Shown here: piece by piece, positions 22,637-34,500 of the stretch
How positions within the stretch are numbered: the stretch's first letter is position 1
Layout: every line of letters begins with the position of its first letter
DNA from: Rhodotorula mucilaginosa
Lineage: Eukaryota; Basidiomycota; Microbotryomycetes; Sporidiobolales; Sporidiobolaceae
Length of the DNA: 64,000 nucleotides
Direction: 5' to 3'
NCBI GenBank assembly: GCA_034406715.1
Contig: CP137865.1
Location: 1,054,001-1,118,000, forward strand
Program-made: the position numbers and the translations under genes
The notes under the pieces: generated by a model
What the model was told of the DNA's origin: nothing
Seen by the model: the letters and a program-made list of their open reading frames with translations, nothing else
Database searches by the model: none

Positions 22637-24039
22637 ATGCCTTCGCTCTCTTTCGTCACCGCCGTCCTCGCCCTCGCTCTTCCCTTCGCGACGTCGGTCT
22701 CTGCGGCGTCGCACTTCTCGCACCCGCGCCTGTCCCGTTCCCATGCTCGCGTCGCCAGTCGCGCCCTGCCCAGGTCCGGGCGCCGCCTCCACAGTCGCGG
22801 AACCGAGGCGACCCTCAAGTGCCTGACCGAGCACACGTTCGCGCTCTGCGACGGCTCCAACTGCACCGACATGGGTTCGGTCGCCGCCGGTACCAAGTGC
22901 GTCGACGGCGCCATCACCTGGGACACGTCGTCCGAAGCTTCGACCCAAGACTCGAACGCCGCTTCGGCCGGCGTCGAATCCGTTCCCGTCCCCGTCGTCG
23001 CTTCCGTCTCGACTACGACTACCGCTCCTGCTGCCTCGAGCGCTTCGACTTCCACCGAAAGTGATGCTACCACTACCGGCGGCGCAAAGGCCGGCGTTCA
23101 ACTTCACGTCGACACCAGCAACAGCGATGACGACTATGTCTGCGATGACGACTCCTCCGACTCTTCCGCAGCCGGTACGCCGTGGGCCGATCGCGGACAA
23201 GCCAGCGCCACCGACTCTGCCGACTCTGCCGACTCGACCGATTCGACCCCCGTCGCCACTCCGACCGGCGCCGCCGCCACCGCCGACTTTGCCGCCGTCT
23301 CGCCGGCTGCGTCTTCCTCGAGCAGCGCTGCCGACAATGTCGAGCTCTTCGTCTCGACCACTGCCACCACTTCGAGCGCTCCGACCACGACCACCACGAC
23401 CGAGGCTCCTGCTCAGACTTCGGCGGCGCCGCCCTCATCGGGAGGCGGCCAGGTCTACAACGGCAAGGCTACTTACTACTACCAGTATGGCGTCGCTGGG
23501 TCGTGCGGAGTCTACAACTCGGACTCGGTGAGTTGGCGAAACTTGCGAAGGTTTCCCTGACCCAGAGACTGTCACTGATTCCTTTCGTTTCTCCCGGCTA
23601 CAGACCTACATCGTCGCCCTCTCGTACCAGATTGTCGACAACGGTGCTCACTGTGGACAGAAGGTAAGGCTCGATTCTGTGAAGGCGTTGCTGCCGTGCG
23701 GAAGCTGATTCCATCAAAACTCCTCCAGGTCTCGATCAAGAACACTGCCAACGGCAAATCGATCACCGCTACGGTTGCAGACACATGTAAGCTATTCTAT
23801 CTCTCTGCTGGCGCCATGCTCCAAGGGCGAAATGCCCCTCTTCGCCCCTTCCTCGCTTTGCTCGCTTCTTCCGGCATTCTGGCGCCTTGCGCTGTCCTCT
23901 TTTGCCGTCTGCTGACCTCTGTTTGTACGGTGCAGGCCCTTCATGTGAAGCAAGTCACCTTGACCTCTCAGAAGGCGCTTTCCTCGCCCTCGGCGACCTC
24001 AGCAGTGGCGTCCTGCCGATTGAATGGTCCTTCCAGTAA
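22637..24039 (+). CDS. secreted Ser/Thr-rich protein with C-terminal RlpA-like double-psi beta-barrel
   Basis: Expansin-related cell wall protein. Four exons: the first (22637-23528) holds nearly all the N-terminal region. A signal peptide (hydrophobic core FVTAVLALALPFATSVSA) is followed by a short cysteine-containing segment, CLTEHTFALCDGSNCTDMG. Then comes a stalk of about 190 residues rich in Ser, Thr, Ala and Asp that is probably O-mannosylated. The C-terminal domain is a DPBB: GKATYYYQYGVAGSCGVYN, GAHCGQKVSIKN, ITATVADTCPSCEASHLDLS, and a stop right after PIEWSFQ. The VADTCPSC and LDLS motifs are typical of barwin/RlpA-like fungal proteins. No pollen-allergen second domain and no GPI signal are seen. 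The substrate is unknown. Confidence 0.88.
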
Positions 24040-24509
24040 CCCGGCGGGCTCGGACGGAGCGCTGGCGCTCCCCGACCCTTCAGAAAACCTTCGGACTAGG
24101 ACTGTGACTTTTACGACCAATCGGACACGACTGGACTACATTCCCTGCCCTATGAAACCTCTTTCTCTAACCCATTCGCTCTCGGGGCCCTCTTTCATCA
24201 GCATCCCCTTCCAAACTCTTATCGCTCACTCCGCATTCATCCCATCTATATCACCACCTCCTCTTTGTTGTTTCTCCTCACACTCGTTGGACACGATTCC
24301 GCAGAACCGCACCGTTCTAGTCTCTTTCTTCTTTTCTTTTTGCAACGCGAGCGCCTTGATGGCTGCTGCCCCCGCATCTCCTTCCTGTCTTCTTTCGCGA
24401 GCATAAGCAATGGCTCTGTCACACTGCATCTGCGAATTGTACAGCCGCTGGCAGGATAGTCGGTTGGAGGTGCCAAAAATGTCCTCGATTTCAAGCGCCT
24501 CGGATCTGG
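24040..24509. other. convergent gap
   Basis: Lies between the stop codons of the DPBB gene and the Mim2-like gene. It is pyrimidine-rich on the + strand and holds the doubtful minus-strand ORF described next. Nothing else recognised. Confidence 0.45.
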
Positions 24510-24513
24510 TCAT
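24226..24513 (-). CDS. doubtful 95-aa ORF overlapping the Mim2-like stop codon
   Basis: The ATG overlaps the TGA of the preceding Mim2-like gene as ATGA. The ORF starts MTRSEALEIEDIFGTSN and is mostly charged and helical, with four scattered cysteines and no recognised domain. Third codon positions look less GC-biased than in the neighbours, and its second half lies opposite a pyrimidine-rich tract. It could be a second cistron on the same transcript or just an open frame in the 3' UTR. Confidence 0.2.
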   Translation of the reverse strand: MTRSEALEIEDIFGTSNRLSCQRLYNSQMQCDRAIAYARERRQEGDAGAAAIKALALQKEKKKETRTVRFCGIVSNECEEKQQRGGGDIDGMNAE

Positions 24514-25088
24514 CGCCAAGTTCTAGGGGCATAGACTGCTAGCGACCCGAGCCAGAACCGTTTCCCGAGTCCCACGTGGAGGTACCGGTCGAATACTGCG
24601 AAAGGAGAGAGAGAAGGACATCAGCAGCGATCGGCCGGGTGAGCAGTGCGAGCCGACTTGCATGAGTAGGCCCACTTGCGGCCAAAGTAGCGCGAGATCC
24701 AGGGTATGGCGACGAGGTTCAAGAGCGCTTGGAGCTGCCGCATGCTCTCGTCCCACTGCAGTTGGGCCTCTCGGGCTGCGAGTTCTGAATCCCACGACGA
24801 GGACGACCACGACGACGAAGTCTCGTCCGCCTCGTCGTCGTCATCGCTCTCCTCTACACCGTCGTCTTCCGCACCGTCGGGACGATCTGAACCAGAATCG
24901 GCGGATTCGGACGCCGATCGGGTCGGTTGCTGTCGCGGCGGTGGACGGGATCGAGGTCGTTTCGCCGTCGCCGGCGAGTAGTTCGATTGACAAGGCGGCC
25001 AATCGCTCGGAGGGACGATCCAATCCGGAGGCAGGTAGCCGTCGTTGGTGGCTGCTGCTGCTCCGTTCGGAGCGGGTGAAGAGGCCAT
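24510..25088 (-). CDS. MIM2: Mim2-like mitochondrial outer membrane import protein
   Basis: Mim2 partners Mim1 in the MIM complex, which inserts helical proteins into the mitochondrial outer membrane. Two exons (24662-25088 and 24510-24595) give 170 aa. A disordered N-terminus with an acidic Ser-rich block leads into LAAREAQLQWDESMRQLQAL, then LLNLVAIPWISRYFGRKWAY (the likely membrane helix, ending GRKW). Across the intron it continues SLFDRYLHVGLGKRFWLGSL. The acidic stretch, W-D-E-S-x-x-Q-L helix and GRK-W/F-x-Y motif fit Mim2. Yeast Mim2 is only 87 aa, so the longer N-terminus is a difference. The 66-nt intron has a GC donor (GCAAGT), without which the conserved tail is lost. The assignment rests on pattern memory, not a search. 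Confidence 0.55.
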
Positions 25089-25532
25089 GCTCGGATCGAT
25101 CGTCGCCGTCGCGTGAGATGACGAATTGGATGGTGGAAAGTCTTCCGGCGGTCGACTGGATTCCGAGTCGAGGTCGAGGTCGAGTTGATTCCTCGTCGCA
25201 AAGCTCTACGGCGATAGGTTCCGTAGTCCTGGCCGAGCTGCCTAACGAGGAGCGACCGAGTCGACGGAGGGATGCGAGGTGGGGGCGGTGGTGAGGATGT
25301 TGGCTCCCTCCGTACGGCGTTTCCGAGGGCAGTCGCGCACGCGTAGGGTTCCCAGTGACTTGAAGAGTCCGGCCTTGCTCTAATCGGGCGTGTCCGAGTT
25401 GGAGCGAGAGAAGAAGCCTGAGCGCGTCGCCTCGTGCGGAAAGTTGGCTGAGACGGGTCGGCAACTCACCACAACGAGACTTCGTACGAGAACGGTTCAA
25501 GCAGAGCTCCGACTAGTTCCGACTCTTCGCCC
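25089..25532. promoter_or_regulatory. divergent promoter region, Mim2-like / dynein
   Basis: About 440 bp between two divergent start codons. It must hold both promoters. I see no clear TATA box or repeat. Confidence 0.45.
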
Positions 25533-28500
25533 ATGGACGACCGCGGCGGCGATTCGCCCGGTCGAGACGGCGCCGACTCGCTGCAGGCACCGCCAACAAC
25601 AGCCGCCGAAGCCTCGTTCGACCTCGCAGCCTTCAAGGCGTACTTGCTACAGCTGCTCCCGCTCATCATCCAAGCCGATCCGGGCGACCTCGTTCCGCTA
25701 CTCGAATCGAAAGAGTTTCGAGACCGCGCGTCGAGGTGGGCCTCAGACTCGAACGCTGGCGCCCTCTACATCGTAAAGCAACGGGCGGATCGCGCGGCGC
25801 ACGGTCAGTCAGGCCCAAGATGTGAGTGAGACCCGTGCCGAGAGCTTTGAGCTGAACTTTGGTGTGCTCCCGCAGACGACGCCGCGGCGCGCGACTCGTT
25901 CACGTACTCGCTCTCGACCACGCTCTCGTACTCGCCGACGCAGTCTGCAACCCTCGCCTTGATCAAGCACGTCCCCGTCCTCGACAGCGCCGTTCCGCTC
26001 GCCGCCCAGCTGCACTTTCTCAACCTGTTCGGGCCCGCCTCGACTGGACCCGGCACCGGACTCGGTGGCACCGGAGCGGTGGCTGCGGCGGCGACCGGAA
26101 GCGCGGTCTACGAAGGCTTGCACCGCCTGCTGCACTATGGAGTGGCGCCGGCGTTCGAGGCGTACGTCGAGAGCAAGACGCGCAAGGATGATGGCGGGAG
26201 GGGCCTCGACGACGGGAAGGACTCGGACGCCAAGATGGGCATCCCCGTCACGAAGAAGAAGTTTGCCGAGCTCGAACTCTCGCTCTTGCACCGTATGTGA
26301 TGTCTTTTGCACTCAGCGCAGCCAAGTCCGACAGCTGATCCGGCTTCCGAACCACCGAAGTGCAACAAAACGTCGAGATCCCCGACGTCGTCCTTTCGAT
26401 CCATCCTGTCGTTCAAGCGGCCATCGCCAAGGCCGAGAGCGCCGGTGTCAAACCGAGCACCGACTTGATCGACCCCGCCCTGTTCTCCGACGCGCCCTTC
26501 CTCAACCGACTCCAGGGCGAAGTCAACAATTGGGTCAAGGAGGTCCAGACGGTGACGAAACTCAGTCGCGACGTCGCGAGCGGGACGGCCAGTCAAGAAG
26601 TCAACTTTTGGCTCGGGATGGAGAAAGCGCTCGAAGGGATCGAGCAGCAACTCAAGAGCGACCCGGTTCAGCTCTCGCTCGACATCCTCAAGCACGCGAA
26701 ACGCTTCCACGCAACCGTCTCGTTTATCGCCGACACTGGCCTCAACGATGCCTTCAAGACGGGTGCGTGTCTCTAGTCGCCATCTGGTCAGGGACCATAC
26801 TGACCCCTAGTCTCTTGACAGTCCACGACTACAACGTCCTGATGAAGGACTTTCCGTTGAACGAGCTTCTCGCCGCGACCGACCTCCAGAAGCTGCAGGA
26901 GAGCGTCAACATGGTCTTTGGCCACCTCAACAAGAAGCTCAAGCTCTCGTGCGCTCATCTTCACCGGCGACTGGCGGGCGAAGTGCTGACCATCCGCGCA
27001 TGCAGGCCCTACCCCGTTCGCCGCGCCTTGCCCCTCGTCGAAGCCATCTCGCGCGACCTCAACTCGCAACTCTTGCGCGTGCTCTCGACGCAGCGACTGA
27101 CGTACCTCGACTACCCGCTGTTCGAACGCGCCATGTCGACCTGCCAAGCCGTCTTTGACGCGTGGGACGACTCGTTCAAAGAGTTTACGAACGTCGCTCG
27201 CGAAGTCACGCGCAAGCGGAGCGAAAAGTTCATCCCGATCAAGATTGCGCCCGTTCACGCCAAGTTGCAGGAGCGCGTGCTCTACTTCCGCCAGTTCCGC
27301 AAGCAGCACCACCAGCTGCAGGTCATGGTCGGACCGTTGCGTGCTGAAGCGATGAGGCGCACGACGACGACCACCACCGCTGGCGAACGCGAGGAGGACG
27401 ACAGCGCGCACGACGCCGAGGCGAAACGCGAGTGGGCGAGCACCCTCGGCGATATCGATATGGAGGCCGAAGTCCGGCAGGCGTACGAGAGCGTCAAGGA
27501 GGTCGACATCCTCGACGTGTCGGCCGAGGGCACATCGTTCTGGATCTCTGCCGAGACGGCGTACAACGAGCGGGTCGCGCGCGTCGAGAACCACATCATC
27601 TCGCGCCTGCGCGATCGACTCGGCGCCGCGAGGAACGCGAACGAAATGTTCCGTGTCTTTTCAAAGTTCAACGCGCTCTTTGTCCGGCCCAAGATTCGCG
27701 GCGCGATTGCCGAATACCAGACCCAGCTCATCGACTCGGTCAAGGACGACATCCGCGCCCTGCAGGACAAGTTCAAGCTCGGGTACCAGTCTTCCGAAGC
27801 GTACGCGATGGCGCAGCTGCGAGACCAGCCGCCCGTCTCGGGCGCGATCACCTGGTCGAAGCAGATCGAGCGGCAGTTGTACTACTACATGAAGCGCGTC
27901 GAGGACGTACTCGGCAAGGAGTGGTCGCACTACGCCGAGGGTCAGCGCCTCCAGACCGAGAGTCAATCCTTCCGCGAGAAGCTCAACCCGCGCCCGATCT
28001 ACGAAGCCTGGCTCGCCGACATCAATCGCCGGAACCTCCAGATCAGCGGTCGACTGTTCAACATCACCAAGAGCCGCCAGCAGAACGGCGAACTCCAACT
28101 CGTCGTCAACTTTGACGCGCAGATCATCTCGCTCTTCAAGGAGGTTCGCAACCTGCTCTGGCTCGGCTACCAGGTTCCGCATACGATCAGCAACGTCGCC
28201 AAAGACGCCAAGCGTGTCTATCCGTACGCGGTCAGCTTGATGGAGACGGTCAGGACGTACACGCAGACGGTCGCCAAGCTCGAGGCGAACCCCGAGATCG
28301 CGCCGTTGGTCGCGGCGGTGCACAAGAGAGCACAAGACCAGATCGTTAAAGGTGAGTCGGGAAGCCGATGATCATAAGGACACACTGAGGGCCAAGAGTT
28401 GACCTCCTACGGCTGCACGCAGGGTTCGCCTTCCGATGGGAACATTTCGTCAACAGCTTCGACTCGCGCACGAACGGCTTCAGCCCCAGTCCGACGCTCG

Positions 28501-31500
28501 GAGGTTCCGGCAGCAAGCACACGCACTACGTCCGCGAGTTCGCCTCGATCGTCTCCGACTTGCAGGACCGGACCGATTACCTCGTCGACCTCTATGCGGA
28601 CGTCGCGCGCACGGTCGAAGAGCTCGGCACTTGCCCTTACGACGCCGCCTCTTTCTCTTCGCTCCTCGCGAGTCTACAAAAGACGATCGACACGCTCAAC
28701 CTCGAAGGGTACGCGAACCTCGAGCACTGGACCGCCGCGCTCGATCGCAAGGTCGAAGCGAAACTTGCCGACCGGATTCGTCACGTTGTCGAGGTCTGGT
28801 CGCGCGACTTTACGCTCGCGAGCGGCAGTCGCGGCGGCAAGGCGAAGCAAATCGCCCTGGACGGTCGGCCAGCTTTGGCGAGCAAGGCAGGCGAGCACGT
28901 CGTCACCAAGCTGGTGCACGAGGTGCGGATCCAGGATCAGGTCATCTTCTTGGATCCGCCGATCGAGCACGCCCGCGCCGTGTGGTACCGTCAACTGCAG
29001 GAATGGCTCGCCGTCGTCTGCGGTCTCACGCGGATCCAGAGCTCTCGCTACGAGGCCGGCCTGAGGATCGGCGTCGAGGCGCCCCCGACCGCCGACTACT
29101 CGGCTCTGCTCGACTCGTTCACCGACAACACGCTCGAGCGTCCGTTCGAGCTCGTCGAGCAAAAGTTGCGAGAGATCAGCGCTTATGTCGACAAGTGGTT
29201 GCAGTTCCAATCGCTGTGGGACCTCGAAGCCGACTACGTCTACGCGCAGCTCGGCGACCAGCTTTCGTCGTGGCAGCAGTTGCTGCTCGAAATCCGCAAG
29301 ACCCGGTCGACGTTTGACAACTCGGACTCGCACCGCTCTTTTGGCGTCCTCGCCATCGACTACGAGCAGGTCCAGTCGAAGGTGACCGCCAAGTACGACA
29401 CGTGGCAACGCGACATCGTCGCCAAGTTTGGCGGCAAGCTCGGCGCGGCGATGAAGGCGACTCATACCGCCATCGCCAAAGCTCGCCACGAGCTCGAACA
29501 GCACTCGATCGAGACGTCGTCCACGACGGCGACCGTGACGTTCATCACTTTCGTCCAAGACGTCAAGCGCAAAGCGAAGCAGTGGGAATCTGAGGTCGCC
29601 GTCTTCGGCAGCGGGCAAAAGACGCTCGAGCGCCAGCGATTCCATTTCCCTCCGGATTGGACTTACCTCGACCAGGTCGAGAACGAATGGAGCGCGTTCA
29701 ACGAGATCCTCGCTCGCAAGAACGCCTCGATCCAGGAGCAGCTGGCCGGCCTCCAACTCAAGATCGTCGCGGAAGACAAGGTCCAGCGCAGCCGCATCGA
29801 CGACGCGATCGCAGCATGGGACGTCGACAAGCCTATTCAAGGCTCCCTGCGCGCAGACGCGGCCATGAATGCTATCGGCGGCTTCGAGCTGCGGGTCGGC
29901 GCCTTGAAGGAGCAGCACGACCTCCTCTCGCGCGCCAAGGAATCGCTCGACCTCGAAGTCACGCCCGACCGGCGACTCGACCCGATCGTCGAGGAGATCC
30001 GCGATCTCAAAGCCGTCTGGACTGCGTTGTCCGGCGTGTGGTCGCAGGTGAACGAGCTCCGCGACATGCTGTGGTCCGCGGTCCAGACGCGCAAGCTCCG
30101 ACAAAAGCTCGACGGTCTCCTCAACTCGACGCGCGAAATGCCCAGTCGTATGCGTCAGTACGCCGCCTTCGAGCACGTCCAGGAGATCTTGCGCGGGTAC
30201 CTCAAATCGAACACGCTCGTCAGTGATCTGCGTTCCGAGGCGTTGCGAGACCGCCACTGGCGGCAACTCTACAAAGCGCTGCACATTGCCGGACAGTACT
30301 CGCCGTCGAGTCTCACCCTCGGAGCCGTGTGGGATCTGGACCTCAAGCGGAACGAGACCGTCATCCGCGACGTCATCGTTCAGGCGCAAGGAGAGATGGC
30401 CCTCGAGGAATTCATCAAGCAGGTGCGCCCTAGTGGGCGCCTCTGATGGCCGAAGTTTAGTAAAGCTGAGACACTGTCGGCGTGTGCAGGTCAAGGAGGC
30501 GTGGACGAGCTATACGCTCGATCTCGTCAACTACCAGAACAAGACTCGTCTCATCCGCGGCTGGGACGACCTCTTCGCCAAGTGCGGCGAACACATCAAC
30601 TCCCTCGCGGCCATGAAGCATTCACCCTATTACAAGGTGTTCGAAGAGGAGGCGAGCGGCTGGGAGGACCGCCTGAACCGCGTCCACCTGCTCTTTGACG
30701 TCTGGATCGATGTGCAGCGGCAATGGGTCTATCTCGAGTATGTCAGCAGTCAACGTTTGGGCTCTGCCCCGCAACCCACTAAAGTCTTTCTTTTCCGCTC
30801 AGGGGAATCTTCACCGGCAGCGCCGACATCAAGCACCTCCTTCCGGTCGAAACGCAGCGATTCAACAACATCAACGCCGAGTTCCTCACGCTGATGAAAA
30901 AGGTCTCCAAGTCACCCTTTGTCCTGGATGTCCTGAACATCCCCGGCGTTCAGAAGAGCCTCGAGCGACTGGCGGACCTTCTCGCCAAGATCCAAAAGGC
31001 CCTGGGCGAGTACCTCGAGCGCGAGCGTCAGTCTTTCCCGCGCTTCTACTTCGTCGGCGACGAAGACCTTCTCGAAATTATCGGCAACAGCAAAGACGCG
31101 AGTCTCTTTCTCTGTCCTCAGCGCTAAGGCATTCTTGAAAGCTGACGTTTCCGCATCCTTCGAAACCAGGTGGCCCGCGTCGGGAAATTCCTCAAGAAGA
31201 TGTTTGCCGGTCTTTCATCGTTGCGCCTCGACCCGGAGCAGACTCGCATCGAAGCGATCGCTTCGCGAGAGGGCGAAGAGATCGTCCTCCAGACGCCGAT
31301 CGTCTTTGCCGAATTTCCCAAGATCAACGACTGGCTCGCTCGAATCGAAGCGGAGATGAAAGCCTCTCTGGCGCATCTGCTCACGCGCGCGCACGCCGAC
31401 CTCCTCGCCTTCTTCACTTCGACCGAAGCACTCAATGCTCCGAGTCTGCTCGCGTGGATCGGCCAGTACCCGGCGCAGCTTGTCGTCGTTGCCGTCCAAA

Positions 31501-34500
31501 TCGCATGGACGACTCTCGTCGAAGACAGCTTGGCACGGGGCGGCGACCTCGACCTCGCTCTCGCGATCGTCTTGCGGAGTCTTGACGTTCTCGCCGATGC
31601 GGTTCTGGGAGATCTGCCGGCACTGCAACGCCGCAAGTGCGAGCACCTCATCACCGAGCTCGTCCACGAACGCGATGTCATCCGGCGCTTGAAGGAGGAC
31701 AAGATCGTCGCCGCCGACGACTTTGTCTGGTTGTACCACATGCGGTTCTACCTCGACCCCTCGCAATCCGACGTCTTGAAGCAACTGGAGGTCCGCATGG
31801 CCAGCGCGACCTTCTCGTACGGTTTCGAATACCTCGGCGTCCCGGATCGCCTCGTGCAGACTCCTCTCACTGATCGATGCTATCTCGCGTTGACACAAGC
31901 TCTGAGCTCGCGCCTGGGAGGCTCGCCCTTCGGTCCGGCAGGCACCGGTGCGTGATCGTCTCGCTTGTGGCGCGCAAGACGCTGATCTTGACTGACGTCC
32001 ATCCGCACTGCAGGCAAAACGGAATCCGTCAAAGCGCTCGGCGTCGCGCTCGGACGTTTCGTACTCGTCTTCTGTTGCGACGAGACCTTCGACTTCCAAG
32101 CGATGGGACGCATTTTCGTCGGCCTGTGTCAAGTTGGCGCTTGGGGCTGCTTCGACGAGTTCAACCGTCTCGAGGAGCGCATCCTCAGTGCGGTATCTCA
32201 GCAGATCCAGAGCATCCAGCTCGGGCTTTCGGCGAGCTTGTCCGACGAGCAGCACGAGATCGAACTCGTCGGCCGCAACCTCCGACTCAATCCCGACACG
32301 GGCATCTTCATCACGAGTTGCGTCCATCGAGGTTGATACGTTCGTTCAATGCAGCTGACGTCGCTTGCCTCGCCCTGCAGTGAACCCTGGCTATGCTGGA
32401 CGATCCAACCTGCCCGACAACCTCAAGAAGCTCTTCCGCAGCATCGCCATGACTCGTCCGGACCGCGAGCTCATCGCCCAAGTCATGCTTTACTCGCAAG
32501 GATTCCGCACGGCCGAGATCCTCGCTTCGAAGGTCGTCCCCCTCTTCAATTTGTGCACGGAGCAGCTGTCCTCTCAGCCGCATTACGACTTTGGCCTCCG
32601 AGCTCTCAAGGCCGTCCTCGTCAGCGCAGGCCACCTCAAGCGCGCCAGTCTGAGCGAAACGCCTGAGCTGAGCGAATCCGCGACTATCGGCGTCGCCGAG
32701 CAAGAGCTCATCATTCGCTCCGTCAGGGAGACGATTGTCCCGAAGCTCGTCGCCGCAGACGTCCCCTTGCTGTCCGGCCTGCTCGAAGACGTCTTCCCGG
32801 GAGTGACGTACCGACCAGTCGACCTCGCCGAACTGGTCCGGTGCGTCGAGGCCGTGTGTGCAGAGCGACGCCTCGTTCCCGATCCGGCGTGGCTCGCCAA
32901 GGTCATCCAGCTTTACCAGATCCAGAGCATCCAGCACGGAGTCATGATGGTCGGTTCCGCCGCGACGGGCAAGTCGACCGCCTGGCGGACCCTCCTCGCT
33001 GCGATCGAGCGTCTGACTGGGACCGAAGGCGTTTCGTACGTGATCGACCCGAAGGCGATCTCGAAGGATGCGCTTTACGGCACCCTCGACTCGACCACGC
33101 GCGAATGGAACGACGGTCTCTTCACTTCCACCCTGCGCAAGATTGTCGACGATGTTCGAGGCGAGAGCTCGAAGATGCACTGGATCGTGTTCGACGGTGA
33201 CGTCGACCCGGAATGGGTCGAAAACCTGAACTCGTGCGTCCTGCCGCGCAGTTTTTCCAAACCACACGAAAACTGCGACTGACTACCTCTCCCCAGTGTT
33301 CTCGACGACAACAAGCTGTTGACTCTGCCGAATGGCGAGCGTTTGAGCCTGCCACCGAACGTGCGCATCCTCTTCGAAGTCGAGTCGTTGAAGTACGCCA
33401 CGCTCGCGACCGTCAGTCGCTGCGGCATGGTCTGGTTCAGCGAAGACACGGTTGGTCCGACGATGCACTGCCAGCATTACCTCGCATCGCTCAAGTCGTC
33501 CGCTTTCTCTACGGCCGACGGGCTCGACGATGAGGGAGGAGGATCCGACGACGAGTCCGCCCTGCTCGCCGCCCAACGCGCCGCTGCCAACATCCTCGAA
33601 TCCTCCTTCGACGCGGATGGCCTCGTCCTGCGTGCGCTCAAGTACGCCGCCGGTGTCGAGCACATCATGACCTTCTCCGAGAGTCGAGCTCTCGAGACCC
33701 TTTTCTCCCTCATCAACAAGACGATCCGCAACGTGGCCGATTACAACGGCAGACACGCCGATTTCCCGCTGTCGAGCGAGCAAATCGAATCGTACGTGCT
33801 GAAGCGGCTGCTCGTCTGCCTCGTGTGGGCCTTCGCCGGCGACTCGAAGCTCGGCACCCGCGCCGACATGGGCAACTTCCTCCGCGAGCAGTCTGGCATC
33901 GAAGTCCCGGCCATGTCGCTCGGCGATTCTCTCATCGATTTCGACGTCCAGATTGGCAGTGGCGCATGGGTCGCCTGGCAGGACTCGGTCCCCGTCATCG
34001 ACGTCGAAACTCAGGCCATCACGTCTGCGGACGTCGTCATCCCCACCGTCGATACGGCACGACACGAAGAAGCGTTGTACGCGTGGCTGTCGGAGCACAA
34101 GCCCGTCTTGCTGTGCGGTCCGCCGGGCTCCGGTAAAACGATGACTCTCTTCAGCGCCCTCCGCAAGCTGCCCGATCTCGACGTCGTCGGCCTCAACTTT
34201 TCGTCCGCGACGACTCCAGAGCTCATCCTCAAGACGTTCGAGCAACACTGCGAGTACCGCAAGACGCCGAACGGCGTCGTCCTTGCGCCCACACAAATCG
34301 GCCGCTGGCTCGTCCTTTTCTGCGACGAAATCAACCTCCCTGCCGCGGACGCCTACGGCACTCAAAGAGTCGTCTCGTTCCTTCGACAGCTCGTCGAACA
34401 TCACGGGTTCTGGAGAACGACGGATCGCGCGTGGGTCCGGCTCGAGAACATCCAGTTCGTGGGCGCCTGCAACCCGCCGACCGACCCGGGCCGAGTGCCG

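Noticed and set aside
17706-24039. possible secondary-metabolite or catabolic cluster (MFS, hydrolase, ThuA, DPBB)
   Set aside because: No core biosynthetic enzyme or pathway regulator is present, and the functions do not form an evident pathway.
28674-30494. 606-codon minus-strand open frame
   Set aside because: Same cause, opposite the dynein linker region; no recognisable motif.
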